A program made the translations under genes and the position numbers. Of a stretch of 64,000 nucleotides of DNA, positions 20,822-27,779 are shown piece after piece (the stretch's first letter is position 1; every line of letters begins with the position of its first letter). The stretch is from Tectiglobus sp965224045 (GTDB taxonomy: Bacteria; Pseudomonadota; Alphaproteobacteria; Rhizobiales; Hyphomicrobiaceae). The notes under the pieces were generated by a model, which ran no database searches, was not told the DNA's origin, and saw nothing but the letters and a program-made list of their open reading frames with translations. The stretch covers positions 1 to 64,000 of the forward strand of contig CBDCYD010000014.1 of assembly GCA_965224045.1 (NCBI GenBank), given 5' to 3'.

Positions 20822-21832
20822 TTGGCAGCAGTTGCGACATTCCTTGGCAAACTCCTGGCTGCCGTGATCTTGCTGCTGGCGCTCATCTACTGGTACATGC
20901 TGGTGATGCCCGGGCGCTCGCACACCGGCGCACTGCCGCCGCTCAGCGACGACGAACGCGACCTTGGCCAACGCCTGCGCCGGCATGTCGTGGCGATCGC
21001 CAGCCGGCCGCACAACACCGACTATCCGGAAGAGCTCGAGGCCGCCGCGCGCTACATCGAAGACACCCTGATGGCGGCAGGCTACACGCCCATCCGGCAG
21101 GAATTCCCGGTCCGCGGCATCACGGTCCGCAACATCGAGGTCGTGATCGCGCCGGGCAGGGAGATCCGCGCCGGGCAAACCGCAATGGGCACGCTGGTGG
21201 TCGGTGCACACTACGACTCGGCCGGCGATGTTCCCGGTGCCAACGACAACGGCAGCGGCGCGGCGGCGCTACTGGAGATCGCGCGCCTGCTCAAGTCCCA
21301 TACCATCAAGCAAAGCCGGTTGCGGCTCGTCTTCTTCGTCAACGAAGAGCCGCCGCAGTTCAAGACGGACAAGATGGGCAGTCTAGTTTACGCGCGTGCG
21401 CTGGCGGCCAGCGGCGAGAATGTGCGCGGCATGCTGAGCCTGGAAACGCTCGGCTATTATTCCGATATGCCCGGCTCGCAGCAGTATCCGCCGCCGCTCA
21501 ATTTGGTCCTGCCCGATACCGGCAACTTCGTCGCCATCGTCGGCTCGCTCGCGACACGCCGTTTCGTTGCCGAAGTAACGCGCAGGTTCCGTGAAACAAC
21601 GCCGTTCCCGAGCATTGGCGGCGTCGCGCCCGCGTTTTTGCCGGGCATCGACTGGTCCGATCACTGGTCGTTCGGCCAGGTCGGTATCCCTGCCGCCATG
21701 GTGACCGACACGGCGCTGTTCAGGTATCACCACTATCACAAGGTCTCCGATACGCCCGACAAGGTCGACTACGACAAGCTCGCACGCGTCACGGCCGGCC
21801 TCGCACGCATGATCGGCGCAATGGCTCGGTGA
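20822..21832 (+). CDS. M28-family zinc metallopeptidase, membrane-anchored
   Basis: The protein has one N-terminal membrane segment (LLAAVILLLALIYWYMLVM) and then an M28 aminopeptidase domain facing outward. Zinc ligands and catalytic residues are visible: VVGAHYDSAGDVPGANDNGS (His and bridging Asp), FFVNEEPP (Glu pair), SLETLGYY, and the C-terminal YHHYHKVSDTPDKVDY (His). About 336 residues. The start shown is TTG 20822; no better start lies before the membrane span. It follows the hydratase by 32 bp. Confidence 0.88.
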   Translation: MAAVATFLGKLLAAVILLLALIYWYMLVMPGRSHTGALPPLSDDERDLGQRLRRHVVAIASRPHNTDYPEELEAAARYIEDTLMAAGYTPIRQEFPVRGITVRNIEVVIAPGREIRAGQTAMGTLVVGAHYDSAGDVPGANDNGSGAAALLEIARLLKSHTIKQSRLRLVFFVNEEPPQFKTDKMGSLVYARALAASGENVRGMLSLETLGYYSDMPGSQQYPPPLNLVLPDTGNFVAIVGSLATRRFVAEVTRRFRETTPFPSIGGVAPAFLPGIDWSDHWSFGQVGIPAAMVTDTALFRYHHYHKVSDTPDKVDYDKLARVTAGLARMIGAMAR

Positions 21833-21922
21833 GGGATGTGCCCGCCCGTGAAGGGCGCCGGACGAGGCGACATATCACGGGCCTTCGGCTGCCTGCTCGC
21901 AGGGCGTCGGCACGTGAGGCCA

Positions 21923-22459
21923 TCAGTGGACCTCTGCCAGAAGGTCGGCGGTCGGCATGACGCGCACCGAACGCGGCGTGATGAGATCTCCCCACACCCA
22001 GTTGTGGTGGGCAATGATGGCTGCCGCGGGCAGGTGGGGCCGATCGCTCAGCGTGTGTGCATCTGCGACCGCGACGACGTGGTAGTCGTGGCTAACCGAT
22101 GACCTGACCGCGGCATCGACGCAGAAGTCGGTCGCCCAGCCGGCGACAAGGACGCGGCGCGGGGCGATGCGTTGCATGGTCTCCGCCAGCGAAGTGCCGA
22201 CATAGGGATCGTTGAGGGTTTTCTCGACGACGACGTCATTATCGTCTCGCGCGAGATCCGGCAGGAAGTCCCAACCAGGTGCACCGGGTGCAAAATCGTC
22301 GCCGGCGGCGCCGCAATGGCGGATCCAGATGACCGTGCCGCCGGCCCGCCGGACCTTTTGCGCAAGCACGTTAATGCGATCGACGACGCCTTGCAGATCG
22401 TGCTTGGGCGCGCCGTTCAGCAATCCAACCTGCATGTCGACGACGATGAGTGCATCCAC
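21923..22459 (-). CDS. Isochorismatase-family cysteine hydrolase
   Basis: The 178-residue enzyme shows the catalytic triad of the family: Asp in IVVDMQVGLLN, Lys in VVVEKTLNDPYVG and Cys in GWATDFCVDAAVR. Relatives hydrolyse nicotinamide, N-carbamoylsarcosine, ureidoacrylate or isochorismate; the substrate is not determined here. It starts with GTG at 22459. Confidence 0.87.
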   Translation of the reverse strand: MDALIVVDMQVGLLNGAPKHDLQGVVDRINVLAQKVRRAGGTVIWIRHCGAAGDDFAPGAPGWDFLPDLARDDNDVVVEKTLNDPYVGTSLAETMQRIAPRRVLVAGWATDFCVDAAVRSSVSHDYHVVAVADAHTLSDRPHLPAAAIIAHHNWVWGDLITPRSVRVMPTADLLAEVH

Positions 22460-22899
22460 GGCAAATGCTCCATGGGCTGGTTCGGGCTCTCAGATTAGAT
22501 CATCGTGCCTTGAGTTGGACCCGCTGTCGCGGTTCCTACTCAAGGCACAAAGATGATCGCCTCTAAAGAATTGAGCAACCTGCATTAGCAGGCATTGGTG
22601 GTGGTGGGTGCAGCGGGGATATGGCGGGTGGCCGTTAGGTCGTTGAACGGTGGTATCATGGACGACGCCAGATTGCTTGGCGTCGGCGGTCTGGACGTAG
22701 GGAGCCTTGTCAAACTGCGCTTTGTCGCGAAGGGCAATCACCGGCCATCAATTGTCTTGCGCCGAAGTCCAGGAAAGAGCTTTGAGCGGATATCGCCAAT
22801 TCCCGGCCTCCCGCGAAATATGGTATCGATGCATGAGTGATGTGAATTGGGAAACGCAAGCGCGCATTCCGCTGCGCGGTTTGGCACGGGACTGATGGC
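22460..22899. other. Intergenic region holding a hairpin repeat
   Basis: Contains the GTGCCTTAAG-type hairpin copy at 22498-22583. No gene was recognised in the remaining 300 bases. Confidence 0.5.
22498..22583 (+). repeat. Dispersed hairpin repeat (GTGCCTTAAGTTGGA family), copy A
   Basis: Sequence starts GATCATCGTGCCTTGAGTTG and pairs with TACTCAAGGCAC after a CCGCTGTCGCGG turn, followed by AAGATGATCGCCTCTAAAGA and a GAGCAAC tail. Other copies are at 25015-25070 (inverted, lacking the tail) and 27673-27760. All lie in the 22-28 kb accessory stretch. Confidence 0.85.
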
Positions 22900-23721
22900 A
22901 TGAAGAATGAGGTGTCCGCTCATTATAGCGCCGACGGTGGTCTTGCCGACAGGATTGCCAGCGGGTTGAGGGAAAGTGGTTTGGACCTCGACGACTTGAC
23001 CGCTGCAGACCTCGAATCCATTGACGAATTTCATTTCCGCGGCCGGGCGGCAACGCTCGAACTGCTAGCTCAGATGAAGCTGCAGGCCGCCATGAATGTG
23101 CTCGATATCGGTAGCGGCCTCGGCGGTGTGGCGCGAACCATCGCCGATGTCGCCGGCTGCCGGGTGACCGGCATCGATTTAACCGAAGAGTTCTGCGTTG
23201 CGGCCACTGCGATGTCGCGCTGGGTAAAGCTCGATGGCAAAACGACTTTTCAACAGGGAGACGCGACAAACCTGCCCTTTTCAGACGACCAGTTCGATCG
23301 TGCAATAACCGTTCACGTCGCAATGAACATCGCCCGCAAAGACAAGATGTACGAGGAAGCCCGGCGCGTGCTCAAACCGGGAGGGATTTTCGCTGTGTAC
23401 GACATTCTCCAGGGCGCCGGCGGCGATATGCTGTACCCGGCGCCATGGGCCGGCGAACCGTCAATCAGTCACCTGGCGACGCCGGACGAAATGGAGACAC
23501 TTCTCTCGGACGCGGGGTTCAAAATCATCGAGGCGATCGACTCAACCCAGGCCAGCCTCGACTGGCTGGAGGCAATGGCCGCAGGTTCAGGCCCTGCCAG
23601 TCCATTGCCGGTGACCGTCCAGCTTCTGTTCGGCGATACGTTTCCGGCAATGAGGGACAATCAACTGCGCGGCCTGCGTGAACGCCGCATGCTGACGTAC
23701 AGCTACATTTGCGAGGCTTGA
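22900..23721 (+). CDS. Class I SAM-dependent methyltransferase
   Basis: A 273-residue methyltransferase. Motif I is VLDIGSGLGGVARTIAD, followed by GCRVTGIDLTEEF (motif II acidic residue), GDATNLPFSDDQFDRA and RRVLKPGGIFAVYDI. The overall layout resembles dimethylglycine/sarcosine methyltransferases and sterol-type methyltransferases; the acceptor is unknown. ATG 22900 follows a modest ribosome site. Confidence 0.87.
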   Translation: MKNEVSAHYSADGGLADRIASGLRESGLDLDDLTAADLESIDEFHFRGRAATLELLAQMKLQAAMNVLDIGSGLGGVARTIADVAGCRVTGIDLTEEFCVAATAMSRWVKLDGKTTFQQGDATNLPFSDDQFDRAITVHVAMNIARKDKMYEEARRVLKPGGIFAVYDILQGAGGDMLYPAPWAGEPSISHLATPDEMETLLSDAGFKIIEAIDSTQASLDWLEAMAAGSGPASPLPVTVQLLFGDTFPAMRDNQLRGLRERRMLTYSYICEA

Positions 23722-24021
23722 ACGCGCAATCCGAATTTTGGCTCTGGCCTGCATGGCCGATTTTCGATCAATTGACTCACACTACCGCAACTGGTCCGCC
23801 GCAGGGCGAGCGCCGACCTACCGTTCCGAGCCCTGGGCAACCATGCGGAGCCCGGAACAACCGCCAACCGCCCCGGCTCCAAGCACCAAAATGCGTACGA
23901 AGAACGCCTTGGCAATCCATGGCGCGCCAGTGGATGCGCGTCGGTTGGCCAATGGGGATGCGCCGAGTCGCAATCCGAGACTGCCGGACGTTATCTCGCG
24001 TCACTTGAAGGAACCGAAGGA
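23722..24021. other. Intergenic, nothing recognised
   Basis: A 300-bp stretch between two convergent genes. No convincing gene or repeat was seen. Confidence 0.4.
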
Positions 24022-24678
24022 TCACTGCCGGTGTATTCTTTTGCCTGATTGGTCGCCGGCCCTTTTTTGTCGCATCTTGCGCCGCTGCTTGCGAAAGGTG
24101 TCGACCAACCTGTAGGAGACAATTGTCCGCTTTCGCACGTCCTGATACGATTTTACAAAGTCGGCCACGTCGTCGTGCGGGCCAGACAGAACTTGGGGAT
24201 GATGGGAATCGGCAAAAAAATAGTACTTGCCGTTTTTTCGGTAGCTTGCGAGCCAGTGCATTCTGAGCACATTGCCCTTGATGCGAATCGGATCGAATTT
24301 GATCAGCAGATACTTCGGCTCTGAGGTTGGCGCGATCTTGCGCAGGGTCTCGACGGCAAATCTCGATACATCAACACAAATGCCCGATGGTCTTTGATAG
24401 AACTCGGCGGTTTCATAGATGCGGAACGGCGCACCACGAGACCGTTGCGTTTCCGACAATGCGATGGCACGGGCCCGGTCGTAGGTGAAGTTTCGCGCGA
24501 TCCACGCGTGTACCTGCTCCGGGTTTCGCCATCTCCGCGTTTGGTCGGCATAGGCTTGTGCAATGGCGTGCGCATCGGCGGCGGGTTGATCGGCGGCCAA
24601 AGCGGCAGCAGCGAGCCCGTAGCCGCTTAATGCACAAGCGGCGATGAGTACTGCGAATGTTCTTCGTGCGGTGCTCAT
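24022..24678 (-). CDS. Secreted transglutaminase-like protein
   Basis: The 218-residue protein starts with a signal peptide (FAVLIAACALSGYGLAAAALA). A transglutaminase-like Cys-His-Asp core is visible: Cys in RPSGICVDVSRFAVETL, His in VLRMHWLASYRKNGKYYFFA and Asp immediately after in ADSHHP. The C-terminus is basic. Relatives are bacterial periplasmic transglutaminase-like cysteine proteins of unknown substrate. Confidence 0.72.
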   Translation of the reverse strand: MSTARRTFAVLIAACALSGYGLAAAALAADQPAADAHAIAQAYADQTRRWRNPEQVHAWIARNFTYDRARAIALSETQRSRGAPFRIYETAEFYQRPSGICVDVSRFAVETLRKIAPTSEPKYLLIKFDPIRIKGNVLRMHWLASYRKNGKYYFFADSHHPQVLSGPHDDVADFVKSYQDVRKRTIVSYRLVDTFRKQRRKMRQKRAGDQSGKRIHRQ

Positions 24679-24716
24679 TGCAATCTACCCTGAGCTGCGG
24701 TTCGCCTGTTCGCAAG

Positions 24717-24863
24717 AGCGCGTCGCAATAAATGCGTCTCGCTTTGGGTTTCATTGCCTCACGCCGCTATTCGCGCTTCGCGCGGCGGCTCCGGCGGGGC
24801 GGCCTTTCGGCCGGGTCGCGTTGCTCCCTTATGGGTCAATCCGTTTTGCTGCGACATGCCTTA
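24717..24863 (+). repeat. 147-bp element with one GGTCGCGTTGCTC core (solo copy)
   Basis: The left end GAGCGCGTCGCA and right end TGCGACATGCC are imperfect terminal inverted repeats. Inside are CTCGCTTTGGGTTTCATTGC, a palindrome GCGCTTCGCGCGG, GGCGGGGCGGCCTTTCGGCC and the core GGTCGCGTTGCTCCC at 24814. An element of the same length and ends lies at 41284-41430, and an expanded one at 40599-41282. Confidence 0.85.
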
Positions 24864-24893
24864 GAGCAGAATTAAGGCTTCACAGTGCTCTAA
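24861..24893. repeat. Short perfect inverted repeat TTAGAGCA/TGCTCTAA
   Basis: Eight-base arms with a 17-base spacer, directly after the 147-bp element. Could be a terminator-like hairpin or part of the element's end. Confidence 0.5.
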
Positions 24894-25014
24894 CGATACA
24901 GGCCGAACACTTCCGTCGCCAATAGCGTTCACATCGAGTCCAAGCAATCATCATCCCGAGATGTCGGTCGGTCGCGACAATCGTTGAACACCCAACTTGG
25001 AATGGACGGCCAGG

Positions 25015-25070
25015 ATCAGTGCCTTAAGTTGGAGCCGCGACAGCGGTTCCAACTTAAGGCACGATGATCT
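25015..25070 (-). repeat. Dispersed hairpin repeat, copy B (inverted, short)
   Basis: On the - strand it reads GATCATCGTGCCTTAAGTTG and continues with the same turn as copies A and C. The arms GTGCCTTAAGTTGGA and TCCAACTTAAGGCAC are fully complementary here, the best-conserved stem of the three. It lacks the CCTCTAAAGA tail. Confidence 0.85.
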
Positions 25071-25464
25071 CGTGGCGCTCGTGCGGGATCTTGCAGCCAG
25101 CTGCAATAGGCTGTGATAGCAAATGGTCACCTCGGAGGCTGGCCGACGCAGGTGTTTGTGCATCCAGACCGACGCCAAACGCTTCAGGTCAATCTTGAAT
25201 GACTCGGCGCCGGTTTGTGAAAAGGACGCTCCGTCGGGTGCGACCACGGGATCGAGTTCGACGACCCGTCGTGCGGCAGGCCAAAGCGTCGTTTGCGGCA
25301 AGGCCAAATTCCCATCAGTTGTTCGAAAGTGTTCATCAGCGGGTCACCGGGGCAAGACCGCTGATGACGAGTTTGTAGGTTTTCCCGCGTTGACTGGCCG
25401 CTGCATGGCGGACTGGCCGGCACGGTCCGACCTGCACCCGGCGGCACGGGTGCGATCCAGAACG

Positions 25465-25779
25465 CTAGCGCCGTCTTGAGAATTTGAGCTTTGCGGACCG
25501 TCGGAAGCGACGTGACATTGCCTTAATCTGCTTGACCTGGGACTTCTGAAAGTTTGTCAACGGTGATCCCGCCATCGGCAAGTACTGGTTCTCACAGTTT
25601 GTAATTGTAAAGTCGATGCAGTCGTTGAAATCCGAAAAACTGCTGCCTTCCTTGTCACAATGGCCGCTGTTGCAGGAGAGGCATTGCTTCATGTTCGTGT
25701 GCGTGCACGCAAGCGCATTGTTCGACAGGACGGTGAGCGCCGATGCGGCCGTGATAATGGCCAAGGTTGTGCGTTTCAT
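25465..25779 (-). CDS. Small secreted Cys-rich hypothetical protein
   Basis: The 104-residue protein begins at ATG 25779 with GGGAGATA before it, then a signal peptide (LAIITAASALTVLSNNALAC). The mature part holds seven Cys spaced as CTHTNMKQCLSCNSGHC, then NDC and NCENQ, and ends in a very basic tail (RRFRRSAKLKFSRRR). The Cys pattern suggests disulfides or metal binding. The family is not recognised. Its base composition is more AT-rich than its neighbours, and it sits beside an IS element, hinting at acquisition. Confidence 0.6.
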   Translation of the reverse strand: MKRTTLAIITAASALTVLSNNALACTHTNMKQCLSCNSGHCDKEGSSFSDFNDCIDFTITNCENQYLPMAGSPLTNFQKSQVKQIKAMSRRFRRSAKLKFSRRR

Positions 25780-25928
25780 CGAATTATCTCCCTTGAACGA
25801 CTTCCCTGTTCGGTAGTCGGGGTCGGACGCGAAATGGTTCAACGAATTTGAACAGGTGCGATGTCACTTTGCAGCCTGCCTCACACGGGCCGTGCTCGGG
25901 CCTGTCGCATGCGAGCGCAAGGTGCAGC

Positions 25929-25991
25929 GGGCCGGGAACGGGCTCGCGCATGGAGATCGTCAAAAACTTCATGACCATCGCGCTGAATGTC
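25929..25991 (+). pseudogene. 3-hydroxyisobutyrate dehydrogenase-like gene, fragment left of the IS element
   Basis: The frame reads GPGTGSRMEIVKNFMTIALNV, the GxGSG...K(I/V)xxN catalytic region of 3-hydroxyisobutyrate-dehydrogenase-like proteins, up to the IS insertion at 25991. It continues in frame after the element at 27313. Upstream of 25929 no homologous coding sequence was recognised, so the NAD-binding domain seems lost or scrambled. Confidence 0.65.
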
Positions 25992-26064
25992 TGAACTGGC
26001 CCCCGTTTTGACCGGACACCCTGCTTATGCAGGGAGGCTTGGGTATATCCCCAGGCACAGACAC

Positions 26065-26457
26065 ATGTCCGACGACGATTTTCAGCGGATCGAGGTGATC
26101 ACGGGGACGGCCCGACGGCGACGCTGGTCGACCGAGCAGAAGCTTCGCATCATCGAGGAAAGCTACGATCCCGGTGAGACGGTGTCCGCCGTCGCACGCC
26201 GCCATGGCGTTGCGGCCAACCTTCTGTTCAGATGGCGCAGACTGATGAGCGAAGGGGGCACGAGAGCGGTGGGATCGGATGAAGAGGTGGTTGGCGCATC
26301 CGAGGTGCGCAAGCTCGAAGCACAGGTCCGCGAGCTTGAACGCCAGCTCGGGCGCAAGACCATGGAAGCCGAGATCCTGCGCGAGGCGCTTGAAAAGGCG
26401 CGGGCAAAAAAACCGACCTTGCTGTTGCGCTCTGCGAGCAAGGGAGATGGCCGGTGA
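26065..26457 (+). CDS. IS3-family transposase OrfA
   Basis: The 130-residue protein has an N-terminal HTH (RRRWSTEQKLRIIEESYDPG, then VARRHGVAANLLFRWRR) and a C-terminal leucine-zipper helix (VRKLEAQVRELERQLGRKT). It binds the IS ends. The run GCAAAAAAACC at 26404-26414 lets ribosomes slip -1 into the orfB frame, which is open from there, giving an OrfAB fusion transposase. ATG 26065 is preferred; the frame is open back into the inverted repeat. Confidence 0.9.
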   Translation: MSDDDFQRIEVITGTARRRRWSTEQKLRIIEESYDPGETVSAVARRHGVAANLLFRWRRLMSEGGTRAVGSDEEVVGASEVRKLEAQVRELERQLGRKTMEAEILREALEKARAKKPTLLLRSASKGDGR

Positions 26458-27278
26458 AGACGATCGCTACGACACTCGGCGTCGCCCGCTCCCGCCTGCA
26501 TGATCGCCTGAATCGGAGTGAGAAGCCGCATCTGAAGCCCTCAAGAGCGGAAGATGCGGCGGTGGTGCAGCGCATTCAGAAACTCGTCGGGGAACGCCCG
26601 ACCTATGGCTACCGGCGGGTTACGGCGCTGCTGAACCGGGAATTAGTCAATGAAAACAAACCCCGCGTGAACCACAAGCGGGTCTACCGGCTGATGAAAC
26701 AGCACGGTCTCCTGCTCGCTCGCCACACCGCAGAGCGCCCCGGCCGCCGCCACGACGGCAAGGTAGTCGTGATGTGCTCGAATGTCCGCTGGTGCTCCGA
26801 TGCATGCGAGTTCACGTGCTGGAACGGGGAGATTGTCCGCGTGGCGTTCGCGATCGACGCGCACGATCGAGAGATTATATCGTGGCGGGCTGTGACCGGC
26901 GGCGGGATCAGTGGAGACATGATCCGCGACATGATGCTGGACGCGGTGGAGAGTCGGTTCGCTGCCATGCGTGCGCCGCACCCGGTCGAGTGGCTGTCCG
27001 ACAATGGCAGCCCCTACACCGCCAAAGCGACACGGGACTTCGCGACGGCCCTCAACCTGGTGCCAAGCTTCACGCCCGTCGCCAGCCCCGAAAGCAATGG
27101 GCTCGCGGAGGCGTTCGTGAAAACCTTCAAGCGCGACTACGTCCGGATCGCGACGATCCCGGATGCCAAAGCCGCCTTGTCATTGATCGCCGGATGGATC
27201 GAGGACTACAACGACAACCATCCACACTCCGGGCTCAGAATGCGCTCGCCCCGCGAGCACCGAAGAGCCCATCCGTAA
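26454..27278 (+). CDS. IS3-family transposase OrfB (DDE integrase core)
   Basis: The 274-residue protein starts at a GTG overlapping the orfA stop (GTGA). It has an HTH_21 segment (GERPTYGYRRVTALLN) and an rve integrase core: Asp in VAFAIDAHDREIISW, Asp in WLSDNGSPYTAK, and Glu in PESNGLAEAFVKTFKRDY. It is most likely made as an OrfAB fusion by -1 frameshifting. Full length, no disabling mutations seen. Confidence 0.93.
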   Translation: MKTIATTLGVARSRLHDRLNRSEKPHLKPSRAEDAAVVQRIQKLVGERPTYGYRRVTALLNRELVNENKPRVNHKRVYRLMKQHGLLLARHTAERPGRRHDGKVVVMCSNVRWCSDACEFTCWNGEIVRVAFAIDAHDREIISWRAVTGGGISGDMIRDMMLDAVESRFAAMRAPHPVEWLSDNGSPYTAKATRDFATALNLVPSFTPVASPESNGLAEAFVKTFKRDYVRIATIPDAKAALSLIAGWIEDYNDNHPHSGLRMRSPREHRRAHP

Positions 27279-27312
27279 CCGCAAGGTGTCCGGTCAGACA
27301 GGGGCAACTCCA

Positions 27313-27509
27313 ATGTCCTGACCGCCGAGACACTGGGACTGGCTGCAAGCGCCGGCCTCAACATCGAGACCGCAATCGAAGTGATGGCGGGCACGCCGCT
27401 GACCATGGGTGCGGCCGCGGCGCATACCTACGTGGCCGCGCAGGCCGCGGGCCGTGGTGGTCAAGACTGGACGGCGGCGGTCGATATGCTGAAGCGCGCC
27501 AACGCCTAG
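27313..27509 (+). pseudogene. 3-hydroxyisobutyrate dehydrogenase-like gene, C-terminal fragment right of the IS element
   Basis: The frame gives VLTAETLGLAASAGLNIETA, IEVMAGTPLTMGAAAAHTY and WTAAVDMLKRANA before the TAG at 27507-27509. This is the C-terminal all-helical domain of 3-hydroxyisobutyrate or tartronate-semialdehyde reductases. It joins the left fragment (NFMTIALNV) exactly across the target duplication, so the IS split a gene here. Its stop codon touches the 73-bp palindromic repeat. Confidence 0.8.
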
Positions 27510-27581
27510 TGTAGCGCACCTAACGTTTGGTGCCTGTGTGCGGCTGGTCTCTCAACCAAACGACAGGTGCAAGAGCGACAC
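27509..27581 (-). repeat. 73-bp palindromic repeat, copy 1
   Basis: Begins GTGTAGCGCACC and ends CGACAC, with inner arms AACGTTTGGTGCC and complementary pieces of TCAACCAAACGACAGGTGC. The reverse complement matches 52931-53003, which is also 73 bp. Lies directly after the split dehydrogenase. Confidence 0.8.
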
Positions 27582-27672
27582 TGGATCATAGGCTTGCTCG
27601 TGTTCCTTTTGGTTCTGACATATGCTCTCGACATCGCTGCACGGGATAGCAAATGTCAGAACCGGAACACGA

Positions 27673-27760
27673 GATCATCGTGCCTTAAGTTGGAACCGCT
27701 GTCGCAGCTCCAACTAAAGGCACAAAGATAATTGCCTCTAAAGAATCCAGCAACTTTCTG
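27673..27760 (+). repeat. Dispersed hairpin repeat, copy C (with tail)
   Basis: GATCATCGTGCCTTAAGTTG with the pairing arm CCAACTAAAGGCAC, followed by the tail AAAGATAATTGCCTCTAAAG and CAGCAACTTTCTG. Same orientation and tail as copy A (22498-22583). Lies just upstream of the RND gene and may carry part of its leader. Confidence 0.85.
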
Positions 27761-27779
27761 CTTTAGCCGAGTAAGATCT

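Larger units (their letters stand above)
24679..25464. other. Repeat-rich intergenic region, no gene recognised
   Basis: Contains the 147-bp core-repeat element (24717-24863), an adjoining short inverted repeat (24861-24893) and the inverted hairpin copy B (25015-25070). The remainder (25071-25464) shows no convincing gene on either strand. Confidence 0.55.
25992..27312 (+). mobile_element. IS3-family insertion sequence (IS2-group type), 1321 bp
   Basis: The ends TGAACTGGCCCCCGTTTTGA (left) and the complement of TCCGGTCAGACAGGGGCAAC plus TCCA (right) are imperfect inverted repeats sharing GACCGGACACC. A 5-bp target duplication ATGTC flanks it (25987-25991 and 27313-27317). It carries orfA and orfB with a slippery A7 run. 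It looks intact and possibly active. It interrupts a dehydrogenase gene whose frame is restored if the element and one duplication are removed. Confidence 0.92.

Noticed and set aside
22595..22840. 81-codon open frame before the methyltransferase
   Set aside because: No family resemblance or ribosome site, and it lies in a repeat-bearing gap.
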